Positions 22,801 to 30,348 of a DNA stretch of 36,472 nt are shown piece by piece. Position numbers and translations under genes: made by a program. This DNA comes from an uncultured Clostridia bacterium (GTDB taxonomy: Bacteria > Bacillota > Clostridia > TANB77 > CAG-508), in the NCBI GenBank assembly GCA_934129745.1, contig CAKOWZ010000019.1, forward strand, positions 1 to 36,472, given 5' to 3'. The first letter of the stretch is position 1. Every line of letters begins with the position of its first letter. The notes under the pieces were generated by a model. The model made no database searches and was not told the origin of the DNA. It saw nothing but the letters and a program-made list of their open reading frames with translations.

Positions 22801-23894
22801 CAATATCATTAAAATCAACAATATTTTTTTCTTTTTTTCTTGCTGCAAATTTTGTTGTAAATTCAAGTACCAATTGTTTTAATGAAAATAAAACATCATA
22901 CATATCATAAATATCTGTATTAGCTTGTTTAGAATTATATATTAAGTATTTTTCAATTGTTGAACCTACTTTTTTCTTAACACCATCTCTTATTTTTTTT
23001 GTTTCATCTTTTAATTCCAAAGTTATTTTTGAAGAAGTAGGCCATTTTCCCCATGATAAATTTAATGCATTATTATAAGCATCTTCCCACAAATCTGCAC
23101 TATTATAAATCTTTTCTAAATTCTCAATATCATTATTAATAACCATTTGAAATTTTTCTAGTTCTTCAAATCTTCCTAGATTTTTCTCAACCTGTTTTAA
23201 TCTTAAAATTGAATCAATTAATTCTTCCTTAAAATTAGCTAATAATATTTGCCCCCACACAGTTTCTGAAAAATCATTTTCTAATTTATCCTTTAAATTA
23301 AATTTTTCAACTTGTTCATTTAACCATTTTTCAGGAAATGGGCTACTTTGAATAAATTTATATATATTTAAAACCAATTCTCTAAGAGTTTCATCACCTC
23401 TATATGTTGTATATGTATTTAATAATTTTTCAAAAAATTTATCTTCTTCTAAATATTTTTCTTCAAATAAATCATCTATAATTTCTTGTTTTAATAATTC
23501 TATTTCAGCTGAATCTGCAACTCTAAAATTAGCTGAAGTATCTATTTCATAAAAATTATTTCTTATAACATCTAAACAAAATGAATGAATTGTACTAATA
23601 TTAGATTTATTAAGCAAAATAATCTGTTTTTGTAAATTTGTATTTGATGGGTCTTCTTCGATTTTTTTATAAATTGCCTCTAATATTCTTTCCCTCATTT
23701 CACTTGCTGCTGCACTTGTAAAAGTCACTATCAAAATTTTATCTATATCAACTTTATCATTAATAACTTTATTAATAATTCTTTCAACTAAAACAGCAGT
23801 TTTTCCACTTCCGTGCTGCTGCTGCAACTAAAATATTACTACCTTTTTCATTTATTGCCAAGTTTTGTTCATTTGTCCATTTAACATCTGCCAC
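19844..23894 (-). CDS. addA: AddA helicase-nuclease subunit, frameshifted in the Walker A motif
   Basis: AddA is the UvrD-type helicase and RecB-type nuclease subunit of the AddAB recombinational repair enzyme. Seen are ILIVTFTSAAASEMRERI, NISTIHSFCLDVIR, IAIDEYQDSNLVQEYIL, VGDVKQSIYKFRQARPELF, VRIMSIHKSKGLEFPVVFL and, near the C terminus, the nuclease motif ILVQGIIDLYYINENDEVVLVDYKTD. A GTG start at 23894 gives MADVKWTNEQNLAI... and reaches VAAAA. The next part, GSGKTAVLVERI, is in the following frame because of one extra base near 23813. The frame after the shift runs 19844-23827. Two low-complexity inserts (about residues 545-625 and 755-800 of it) are unusual. addB is not adjacent. Confidence 0.9.
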
Positions 23895-24072
23895 TATTTA
23901 TCACACTCCACCTCTCCAAATATTACTCCTAAAAATACTGTTTTCAGAGTAGCCTAAAATATGCTACATAATTCTATATTTTACGTATTCCATTTTTTTC
24001 ACAACAAATATATCATAACAAAACATATTTTCATATACATTTTATAAAAAATCCACAATAAATTTCACATAC

Positions 24073-24097
24073 AAAAAAAAATGCCGCAAAAGCGACA
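24073..24097 (-). terminator. Terminator after spoIIQ
   Basis: Minus strand TGTCGC-TTTT-GCGGCA (one G-U pair) followed by nine T residues, six bases past the spoIIQ stop. Confidence 0.88.
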
Positions 24098-24102
24098 CTC
24101 AT

Positions 24103-24981
24103 CTATTTCAAATACATTTCAGGATCAACAGCATTTCCATCTTTTAAAATTTCAAAATGTAAATGTGAATCATCTAAAATTTCAAAAGTAGCAGTATTTC
24201 CAACTGTTCCTAAAGTTTGACCAGCCTTAACACTTTCACCTTCAACAACAAATTCAGCAGTTAACAAATTTGAATATACTGAAACAAAACCTTTTGTATG
24301 TTCTACAACAATTGTTAAACCATATCTTGGATCATTTTTTATAGATTTAACTGTTCCATCAGCACTGGCTTTTACAACTGTTGTTTTATCAGCTTTAATA
24401 TCTATTCCTAAATGTGTAGTCCATTCTTTTAAAGTATCTGAATATATTAATTTATCTTTACCAAAATGTTTTGCTATTTCACCTTTAACAGGCATACTAA
24501 AAGTAGGATCTTTTTCTTCCTCAATTACATTACTTGTTTCAATATCTTCTTCATCTGCAGAATTTAATTCATTTGTTGAATTTTTTATATCTTCAGAATT
24601 TTGAATATTATTAGCTGTTTGTGTTGATTCTGATGTTTTATTAGTATCACTATTTTCTTTATTTGATATATTATTTTCTTCTTTTAATTCTTCACTATAT
24701 TGAGAATTGTCATTTTCTTTTGAAACCTGTACTTTAACAGATTCATCATTATTTTCACCAGATTGTTTTGATTCTTCAACAGTTTTTCCTATTGATGAAT
24801 TTGCTTGTTCACTTGAATTTTGTTCATTACCATTTTGTGCAATCTGAACATTATTATCTGATTTATCTTTTCCACTAAAAGCATTAAATAAAATTATAAA
24901 CAGAATTATAATAGCAATTGCTCCTCCTAATGAAATATAAATAATTTGATTTATTTTCTGTTCTCTTAAAGTCTTTGCCAT
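24103..24981 (-). CDS. spoIIQ: SpoIIQ-type M23 endopeptidase
   Basis: Forespore membrane protein that pairs with SpoIIIAH across the intermembrane space during engulfment. This 292-residue protein has a membrane helix at 12-33, a long acidic Asn/Ser/Glu linker (about 40-158), and a LytM/M23 domain (about 160-290). The zinc residues His190 and Asp194 (HLGID) and the HxH pair His273/His275 are all present, as in clostridial SpoIIQ and unlike the Bacillus protein, so zinc binding is likely. AAGGAGG precedes the ATG. A SigF-like promoter (25011-25039) and the adjacent spoIID support the assignment. Confidence 0.88.
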   Translation of the reverse strand: MAKTLREQKINQIIYISLGGAIAIIILFIILFNAFSGKDKSDNNVQIAQNGNEQNSSEQANSSIGKTVEESKQSGENNDESVKVQVSKENDNSQYSEELKEENNISNKENSDTNKTSESTQTANNIQNSEDIKNSTNELNSADEEDIETSNVIEEEKDPTFSMPVKGEIAKHFGKDKLIYSDTLKEWTTHLGIDIKADKTTVVKASADGTVKSIKNDPRYGLTIVVEHTKGFVSVYSNLLTAEFVVEGESVKAGQTLGTVGNTATFEILDDSHLHFEILKDGNAVDPEMYLK

Positions 24982-25010
24982 ACGTATTCCTCCTTAATTT
25001 TCTTTAGTTA

Positions 25011-25039
25011 CATTATTTCCAGTATAAGAAAAAATATAC
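25011..25039 (-). promoter_or_regulatory. SigF-like promoter for spoIIQ
   Basis: Minus strand GTATA (25035-25039) and GGAAATAATG (25011-25020). The -10 matches GGNNANAHTR at every fixed position and the -35 matches GYATA. The spacer is 14 bp, slightly short of the usual 15-16. spoIIQ is SigF-dependent in Bacillus. Confidence 0.5.
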
Positions 25040-25072
25040 ATTTAATTATAATCTCACTTATTAATAAAATAT

Positions 25073-26023
25073 TTAATAATTAATAACATCAACCCCAACA
25101 TAAAAATGTTTAATAATATCATCACAACTATATCCTTGTTTAGCCAAACTATCTGCACCTGTTTGACTCATTCCTACACCATGACCATATCCTTTTACAT
25201 TAAATTTAATTTGTTGCTCTGTAATTTCAATTTCAAAATTAGCTGATCTAAGTCCAAATATTGTTCTTACTTCTACACCAGATAAATTATGATTTCCAAT
25301 TTTAATTGTTTTAATTCTACCACCATCAGTATATTCTATAATTTTGATACATTCTGTATTATTAAAATCTATAATAAAATCAGAATATTTTTCCTTCATT
25401 TTAGATATAAAATCATCTTTAGATATTTCAATTTCTGAACTATATTGTGAATATGCATCTTCACCTGATGTTTGCACAGATTGTAAATATGGATATCCTG
25501 TACCTCCTCCCCATACATTAACAGGAGCTTCAGTTGCTCCTCCACTATTTGAGTGAAAAAATGCATTTATTGGTTTACCTTCATATGTAATTATTTTTCC
25601 TTTTGTTTCAGTTACTGCATACATTATTTTTTTCCAGTTTGATTCTCTTTTATCTTCATCCCATCTGGCAAATCTATCTTCTTTTGTAATCCAAGCTTGA
25701 CAGCATGCAGAATTATCACAAATATATGCCTCTCCATGTTTTGATTGATTTTGCATTATTTTATAAAGAGTATATGTCCTTGCAACCACAGCTTGTGCCT
25801 TTAAGGCTTCAATATCAAAATCTACAGGCATTTCAGCTGAAACGACTCCATATAAATATTCATCTAATGGTAATTCTTCAATTGTATTTGTTTTTGAATG
25901 TAATAATTTAATTGTACTGTAATTTTTATAATCATATAAATCTGTATTTATTTCATAATTTTGTGTTATTTCATTTCCGTAAATTTTGATTATTGTTTTG
26001 TATATTATTTTCATTTCCACCAT
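25073..26023 (-). CDS. spoIID: SpoIID lytic transglycosylase, catalytic part (frameshifted gene)
   Basis: SpoIID degrades septal peptidoglycan during engulfment, together with SpoIIM and SpoIIP. This frame holds the whole SpoIID domain: EELPLDEYLYGVVSAEMPVDFDIEALKAQAVVARTYTLYK (positions about 54-93), the Cys-containing CDNSACCQAW, FHSNSGGATE with the conserved Ser-Asn-Ser-Gly-Gly, and the closing KGYGHGVGMSQTGADSLAKQG. The N-terminal membrane anchor is in another frame (25971-26153), so the gene appears split by one extra base. Its ATG has only a weak ribosome site, which favours a frameshift over independent translation. It sits between sigF and spoIIQ. Confidence 0.9.
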   Translation of the reverse strand: MVEMKIIYKTIIKIYGNEITQNYEINTDLYDYKNYSTIKLLHSKTNTIEELPLDEYLYGVVSAEMPVDFDIEALKAQAVVARTYTLYKIMQNQSKHGEAYICDNSACCQAWITKEDRFARWDEDKRESNWKKIMYAVTETKGKIITYEGKPINAFFHSNSGGATEAPVNVWGGGTGYPYLQSVQTSGEDAYSQYSSEIEISKDDFISKMKEKYSDFIIDFNNTECIKIIEYTDGGRIKTIKIGNHNLSGVEVRTIFGLRSANFEIEITEQQIKFNVKGYGHGVGMSQTGADSLAKQGYSCDDIIKHFYVGVDVINY

Positions 26024-26153
26024 TCTTTTGTTGATTAATACTATTTAGATTTTCAGCATTTATAGCCTTTCCATTTGTTGATTTTGTAAAAACAAATGGA
26101 ATTATAAATGTAATTAATATCAAAATTAGTACATACAAAACTATTTTTTTCAT
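25971..26153 (-). CDS. spoIID: SpoIID N-terminal anchor fragment
   Basis: 60 codons coding for a start Met-Lys-Lys, a membrane helix (VLYVLILILITFIIPFVF, 6-23) and an Asn/Gln-rich linker ending in a TGA at 25971. It overlaps the catalytic-domain frame by 53 bases. GGAGC precedes the ATG. Joined to the frame at 25073-26023 by a one-base shift, it makes a SpoIID of usual layout. The shift point is somewhere in 25971-26023, an A-rich stretch. Confidence 0.7.
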   Translation of the reverse strand: MKKIVLYVLILILITFIIPFVFTKSTNGKAINAENLNSINQQKNGGNENNIQNNNQNLRK

Positions 26154-26215
26154 ATTTCACTTTGCTCCTATTTTTTATTAATGCTTTTTATAATAATTTC
26201 AATAAAATATTGGTT

Positions 26216-26935
26216 TTATGCAGTTAACATTTTTTTCATATCTGAAAGTACCTTTTTTTCTATCCTTGAAACTTGTACTTGACTAATTCCAAGTGTTTTA
26301 GCTACCTGGCATTGTGTGTTTCCTCTAAAATATCTTAATAAAATAATCTTTTTATCTCTTTCATTTAATTTATTAATTGCATCTTTTAATACAATTTTAT
26401 CAACCAGATTTTTTTCATTATCAACATTAGCTGGTATTTTATCTAAAATATTTCCTTCATTTTCATCTTTATAATTAACATCATAAATTGAATCAACACA
26501 ATTCATTGAATCTAAAGCAACTGCAATTTCTTCTTTTGATATTTTTAATATTTTTGAGATTTCATCTAATTTAATTTCAACACCTTTTTTATTTAAATAT
26601 TCTTTTTGTATTTCTCTTATTTTCACACATAATTCTTTTGTACTTCTACTTACTTTTATTGGCCCATCATCTCTTATAAATCTTTTTATTTCTCCTAATA
26701 TATATGGTACTGCATATGTTGATAATTGTACTTCAAAATTTGTATCAAATCTTCTAATAGATTTAATAAAGCCTAAAGAACCTATTTGATATAAATCTTC
26801 TAATTCATATCCTCTATCTTTAAATCTTCTAACAATACTCCAAATCAAACCTGAATTATTTTCAATTAATTTTGTCATTGCTTCTTGATTTCCTTCTTTG
26901 GCTTTAATAATATTTTCAACATTGTTTTCGTACAT
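26216..26935 (-). CDS. sigF: Sporulation sigma factor SigF
   Basis: The first compartment-specific sigma factor, active in the forespore and held inactive by SpoIIAB. Region 2 runs NNSGLIWSIVRRFKDRGYELEDLYQIGSLGFIKSIRRFD with STYAVPYILGEIKRFIRDDG. SFx-type SigF features include VSRSTKEL in region 3. Region 4 ends NTQCQVAKTLGISQVQVSRIEKKV. The upstream TTG at 26980 has no ribosome site. The ATG at 26935 was taken, although AAGGAAGG is 15 bases from it. An ATT at 26944 has ideal spacing, so the true start is uncertain by three codons. It follows spoIIAB in the classic three-gene operon. Confidence 0.93.
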   Translation of the reverse strand: MYENNVENIIKAKEGNQEAMTKLIENNSGLIWSIVRRFKDRGYELEDLYQIGSLGFIKSIRRFDTNFEVQLSTYAVPYILGEIKRFIRDDGPIKVSRSTKELCVKIREIQKEYLNKKGVEIKLDEISKILKISKEEIAVALDSMNCVDSIYDVNYKDENEGNILDKIPANVDNEKNLVDKIVLKDAINKLNERDKKIILLRYFRGNTQCQVAKTLGISQVQVSRIEKKVLSDMKKMLTA

Positions 26936-26989
26936 ATTATTAATTTTAAGCCTTCCTTTCTGTCTTATGTATTTTTTCAAATCTTATGT

Positions 26990-27466
26990 TTAAACCACTA
27001 ATTCTTCTTTGCTTTTATCTCCATTTATATTTGAATCTTTTTCAATAATTTTTTTCATTGTTACTTTTGTTCCAATCCCAAGAACAGATTCAATATGTAC
27101 TTCATCCATAAAACTTTCCATAATTGTAAATCCCATTCCAGATCTTTCTAGATTAGGTTTTGATGTATATAAAGGTTTTCTTGCTATTTCAACATTTTCA
27201 ATTCCTTTTCCTGAATCTGATATTTCGATTTCTATAGTATTAGCAAAAATTTTTGCTATTATTTTTATTAATCCTTCCATATTTTCATAACCATGAATTA
27301 TAGAATTTGTAACTGCTTCTGATACAGCAGTTTTTATATCTGCCAATTCCTCTATTGTAGGATCAAGTTGAGCTGCAAAAGCTGCAACTGCAATACGAGC
27401 AAATGCTTCATTATTTGATTTACTCAAAAATTCTAATTTCATTTCATTTTCATATAAACCTTTCAT
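26990..27466 (-). CDS. spoIIAB: Anti-sigma F factor and kinase SpoIIAB
   Basis: GHKL-fold serine kinase that binds SigF and phosphorylates SpoIIAA. In this 158-residue protein MKLEFLSKSNNEAFARIAVAAFAAQLDPTIEELADIKTAVSEAVTNSIIHGY contains the N-box (Glu and Asn of EAVTN), ISDSGKGI is the G1 box and RSGMGFTIM the G2 box. The ATG at 27466 lies six bases after AAAGGAAG, so the longer frame from 27541 is not used. The 67-nt gap to spoIIAA is unusually long for this operon and holds a 16-bp perfect palindrome. Confidence 0.96.
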   Translation of the reverse strand: MKGLYENEMKLEFLSKSNNEAFARIAVAAFAAQLDPTIEELADIKTAVSEAVTNSIIHGYENMEGLIKIIAKIFANTIEIEISDSGKGIENVEIARKPLYTSKPNLERSGMGFTIMESFMDEVHIESVLGIGTKVTMKKIIEKDSNINGDKSKEELVV

Positions 27467-27502
27467 TTGTGACTTCCTTTGTATAATATATTTAGGTTTT
27501 TT

Positions 27503-27518
27503 TATAGGTATACCTATA
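27503..27518. repeat. 16-bp perfect palindrome between spoIIAA and spoIIAB
   Basis: TATAGGTATACCTATA, extendable on the plus strand with AGGTT before a T-run and AACCT after. In the mRNA it forms a stem 37 nt before the spoIIAB start. It may tune processing or relative expression. Confidence 0.6.
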
Positions 27519-27533
27519 ACCTTATTTATAAAT

Positions 27534-27848
27534 TTATGCACTTTTCACAACTGGAATAATTTTTAATACCCCACTCATTTCAAATATTTTTTTGATACTT
27601 GGTTTAACATTTGTCATTTCTACCTTTCCACCTAGCATATTTGCTGTTTTATATCTACCTATTATCATTCCGATTCCTGCACTATCCATAAAAGACACCT
27701 TATCAAAATCAAATAAAACTTTTCTAGGCATATATCTCGTAATTTCATTATCTGCCATCCTCCTTATTTTTTCTGTACTATGATGATCAATCTCCTCTGT
27801 GATTTTTATTAATAATAACTTGTCCTCTTTTAAGAATTGACTTTCCAA
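27534..27848 (-). CDS. spoIIAA: Anti-sigma F factor antagonist SpoIIAA
   Basis: STAS-domain protein that frees SigF when dephosphorylated by SpoIIE. In this 104-residue protein ITEEIDHHSTEKIR (15-29) matches GELDHHTAE of Bacillus, and SFMDSAGIGMIIGRYK holds the phosphorylated Ser56. IFEMSGVLKII closes the domain. The start is a TTG at 27848, eight bases after AAAGGAGG. There is no ATG nearby, and the longer frame has no ribosome site and no homology. First gene of the spoIIA operon, behind a SigA-type promoter and two Spo0A boxes. Confidence 0.94.
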   Translation of the reverse strand: MESQFLKEDKLLLIKITEEIDHHSTEKIRRMADNEITRYMPRKVLFDFDKVSFMDSAGIGMIIGRYKTANMLGGKVEMTNVKPSIKKIFEMSGVLKIIPVVKSA

Positions 27849-27882
27849 AATACAAACCTCCTTTTGTGAAAAACTATATTTA

Positions 27883-27911
27883 ATTATAGTTGATTTTTCA
27901 ATGTTTTCCAA
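27883..27911 (-). promoter_or_regulatory. spoIIA operon promoter
   Basis: Minus strand TTGGAA (27906-27911), 17 bp, TATAAT (27883-27888), 34 bases before the TTG start. In Bacillus this operon uses SigH. No SigH consensus was seen here, while the SigA match is good. Confidence 0.7.
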
Positions 27912-27931
27912 GAGCGAAAAATAGGAAGTTT

Positions 27932-27958
27932 TGTCGAATACCGAAAAAGTTTTCGACA
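27932..27958. promoter_or_regulatory. Pair of Spo0A boxes upstream of spoIIA
   Basis: TGTCGAA occurs perfectly at 27932-27938 (plus) and, as TTCGACA, at 27952-27958 (minus), facing each other 13 nt apart. They lie 20-47 bases upstream of the -35 box, right for activation by phosphorylated Spo0A. Confidence 0.75.
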
Positions 27959-28006
27959 ATTTTCAACTGCACTTATTATTTTAAATAAAATCATTATTTA
28001 ATTACT

Positions 28007-28044
28007 AAAAAAATAATAGCCATTTTAATGACTATTATTTTTTT
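28007..28044 (-). terminator. Terminator after deoD
   Basis: AAAAAAATAATAG (28007-28019) pairs with CTATTATTTTTTT (28032-28044). The stem continues inward as CAT/ATG past one C/A mismatch. It separates greA-deoD from spoIIA. Confidence 0.8.
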
Positions 28045-28067
28045 ATTTTATTAAATTTTAATCACAT

Positions 28068-28787
28068 TTATAATTTTAAAGCACTTTCTAAAGCCACAGT
28101 AATCATATCATTCAAAGATTTTTCTCTTTCTTCAGCTGAAATTTCTTGTTTTTTATAATGTGAATCTACAACAGTAAGTAAACATGCAGCTTTTTTATTT
28201 AAATATTTGGCTGTATAAAATAATGCAAATGATTCCATTTCAGCGGCTGAAATTTTTAAATCTTTTGGTAAACGTTTTAATAAAATATTGATATCTTCAA
28301 TATAATAATCAAAACATTCACTACATAAAACATTAGCTGATATACATTTAATATTATTTTCATCAGCTGTTTTTTTAATTAAGTCATTTACATTTTTATC
28401 TGCTTCAATTAAATGACAATCTGCATTATTTAAAGCTTTTGCAAAATTTCCTTCAGTATAACTTTTTTCAACTAATATAGTATCAAAAATATTTAAACTT
28501 TCATCATAAGCTCCACAAGAACCTATTCTTATTATAGTTTCAACATCATAAAATTTAAATAATTCATAACAGTAAATTCCCATACTTGGCATTCCCATAC
28601 CTGAAGCAAATACTGTTATTTCTTTACCTTTATAATTTCCTGTATATGCAAGCATATTTCTAACTGAATTAACTTCTCTTGCATTTTCCAAAAAATTTTC
28701 TGCAATATATTTAGCCCTTAAAGGGTCTCCTGGACATAGCACAATTTTAGCTATATCTTCTTTTTTTGAACTAATATGTGGTGTCAT
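28068..28787 (-). CDS. deoD: Purine nucleoside phosphorylase DeoD
   Basis: Trimeric/hexameric PNP-family enzyme that splits purine (deoxy)nucleosides with phosphate, for salvage. At 239 residues it has exactly the usual length. Motifs are MTPHISSKKEDIA, LCPGDPLRAKYIAENFL (phosphate-binding Arg), SGMGMPSMGIYCYELF, RIGSCGA, and the substrate-binding AAEMESFALF with DSH later. AAGGAG precedes the ATG at 28787, so the longer frame is rejected. It starts 34 bases after greA and is probably co-transcribed. Confidence 0.96.
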   Translation of the reverse strand: MTPHISSKKEDIAKIVLCPGDPLRAKYIAENFLENAREVNSVRNMLAYTGNYKGKEITVFASGMGMPSMGIYCYELFKFYDVETIIRIGSCGAYDESLNIFDTILVEKSYTEGNFAKALNNADCHLIEADKNVNDLIKKTADENNIKCISANVLCSECFDYYIEDINILLKRLPKDLKISAAEMESFALFYTAKYLNKKAACLLTVVDSHYKKQEISAEEREKSLNDMITVALESALKL

Positions 28788-28821
28788 AAGAATTTTCTCC
28801 TTGTTTATAATATATAAAATT

Positions 28822-29298
28822 TTATTTTGTAATAGATAATATTTTATATCTTGCAATTCCTGCTGGTACTTGAACCTCAACAATTTGATTTTTCTTAGAA
28901 CCTAATAATGCACTACCTATTGGAGATTCATTTGATATTCTGTTTTGTAATAAATCAGCTTCTGTTGATCCAACTATTGTATATACAACTTCTTCATCAA
29001 ATTCTTCATCCCATAATTTAACAGTATTTCCTACTTGTACTGTTTTTGTATCTATTTCAGAGTCATCTATAATTTTGGCATATCTTATTTTATTTTCTAA
29101 TTCAGCTATTTTATCTTCATTTGCTGCTTGTGCACTTTTAGCTTCATCATATTCTGAATTTTCTGATAAATCACCAAATCCTAAAGCAACTTTTATTCTT
29201 TCAGCTATTTCAGCTCTTTTTTCTGTTTTTAAATATTCTAATTCTTTTTCTAAGTTTTCAAAACCTTCTTGTGTTAAGATAACTTCTTTTTCTCCCAT
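28822..29298 (-). CDS. greA: Transcription elongation factor GreA
   Basis: GreA enters the secondary channel of RNA polymerase and stimulates cleavage of backtracked RNA. In this 158-residue protein the N-terminal coiled coil (about 10-75) carries the acidic tip GDLSENSEYDEAKSAQ with Asp and Glu at the expected positions. The C-terminal FKBP-like domain includes ISNESPIGSALLGSKKNQIVEVQVPAG. GGGAGG precedes the ATG. A near-consensus promoter is at 29349-29377. Confidence 0.98.
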   Translation of the reverse strand: MGEKEVILTQEGFENLEKELEYLKTEKRAEIAERIKVALGFGDLSENSEYDEAKSAQAANEDKIAELENKIRYAKIIDDSEIDTKTVQVGNTVKLWDEEFDEEVVYTIVGSTEADLLQNRISNESPIGSALLGSKKNQIVEVQVPAGIARYKILSITK

Positions 29299-29348
29299 TT
29301 GTTATAACCTCCCTATGTTATTGTTTCGTTTGTTTTTAGTACTTAAAT

Positions 29349-29377
29349 ATATTAAATCAGTTTTACATTTTTGTCAA
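29349..29377 (-). promoter_or_regulatory. greA-deoD promoter
   Basis: Minus strand TTGACA (29372-29377), 17 bp, TAATAT (29349-29354). Confidence 0.85.
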
Positions 29378-29404
29378 TAGTATTCATTAAAAATTCACAC
29401 AGAT

Positions 29405-30292
29405 TTAATGGCAAAATTCACTGTCTTGTAATCTGCCTCTTACACCTATTAAATAGGTTATTTTAGCATTATACATTTTATAAAATTCATCAATATATTC
29501 AGTATTAATTTGAAACATTTTTAATTCATTTTCTAAATATTGTTTTTTATCAATATTACCATAAAATTCATTAATAAATTCTTCATTATCTTCATTAATT
29601 TGAATTTCAAAATCATTAATTAAAATTCCATTAAATCCTTTTTCTATATTAATAAATTGTCCTGAAATATTTAAAATTATTGACTCAGAATATATATTAT
29701 ACTCTATAATTTCATTTTTGTCAAAATCAATATTTATAATATATTTGGCATTTCGTATGCCTTTTCTTTTATTATTCGATATTGTTATCAAAATTCCTTG
29801 TTCAAAAAACTTTTTTTCTAATATTTGATAATGTTTTATATCTTGAGTAATAATATTAACTGTTTTAAACATTTCTACAAGCTTTTTTATTACATATATA
29901 TTTTGCTTATTATATTTATTAACTAAAACATATATGTTTTCTAAATTTGTATTTTCTCCATTTTTTCTAAAAATATATTCAATAATTTTAAATATTGAAT
30001 TTTTTAAAATTTGATTAGTTCTCTTTTTTGGGACAATTCCAACACATTTATCCACAATTAATTCACTAATTTTATTTTTATCAATTTGTTTTTTTATTTG
30101 TTTTTGAATCTTTTTCATAAAAAAGTCTGTATATTTTTCATATTTAGGAATTAAAAATATTAAACCTTTTTCTGTATTTTCAACTTCAACTTTAACACAA
30201 ATTTTTCTTATAAACCTGAAAAATTTACCCATAAAATTTTCATATTTTCTATTATCAAATCTAATAAATCCAACTTTATCTTTATAAATCAT
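29405..30292 (-). CDS. Conserved-looking protein of unknown function
   Basis: A 295-residue soluble protein rich in Ile, Lys and Asn, with no membrane segment. I cannot assign a family. The middle part alternates hydrophobic strands and helices (ENIYVLVNKYNKQNIYVIKK, NVNIITQDI, ILITISNNKRKGIRNAKYIINIDFD at about 120-205), compatible with a Rossmann-like fold. The last segment (ITYLIGVRGRLQDSEF) is less charged and may be a conserved tail. It follows the GH18 gene by 56 bases. Its weak ribosome site (GGTGAT) is buried in the 30293-30339 hairpin. Confidence 0.65.
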   Translation of the reverse strand: MIYKDKVGFIRFDNRKYENFMGKFFRFIRKICVKVEVENTEKGLIFLIPKYEKYTDFFMKKIQKQIKKQIDKNKISELIVDKCVGIVPKKRTNQILKNSIFKIIEYIFRKNGENTNLENIYVLVNKYNKQNIYVIKKLVEMFKTVNIITQDIKHYQILEKKFFEQGILITISNNKRKGIRNAKYIINIDFDKNEIIEYNIYSESIILNISGQFINIEKGFNGILINDFEIQINEDNEEFINEFYGNIDKKQYLENELKMFQINTEYIDEFYKMYNAKITYLIGVRGRLQDSEFCH

Positions 30293-30339
30293 AAAATCAC
30301 CAACATAAATATTTTTTAAAATTTTATGTTAGTGATTTT
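30293..30339 (-). promoter_or_regulatory. Hairpin enclosing the ribosome site of the unknown gene
   Basis: Arms 30293-30309 and 30323-30339 match 16 of 17 with a C/A mismatch. On the minus strand the distal arm contains GGTGAT four bases before the ATG. On the plus strand it ends in a T-rich stretch. It could be a terminator for GH18 transcripts, a ribosome-site block, or both. Confidence 0.6.
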
Positions 30340-30348
30340 TATTTATTC

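Noticed and set aside
23828..23894. TTG at 23827 as the real addA start
   Set aside because: It lies in the GCA run, has no ribosome site, and would cut off the first half of the ATP-binding motif. The upstream frame encodes the expected N terminus.
27849..27959. Longer N terminus for SpoIIAA
   Set aside because: The extra 37 codons cover the promoter and ribosome site and have no similarity to the family.
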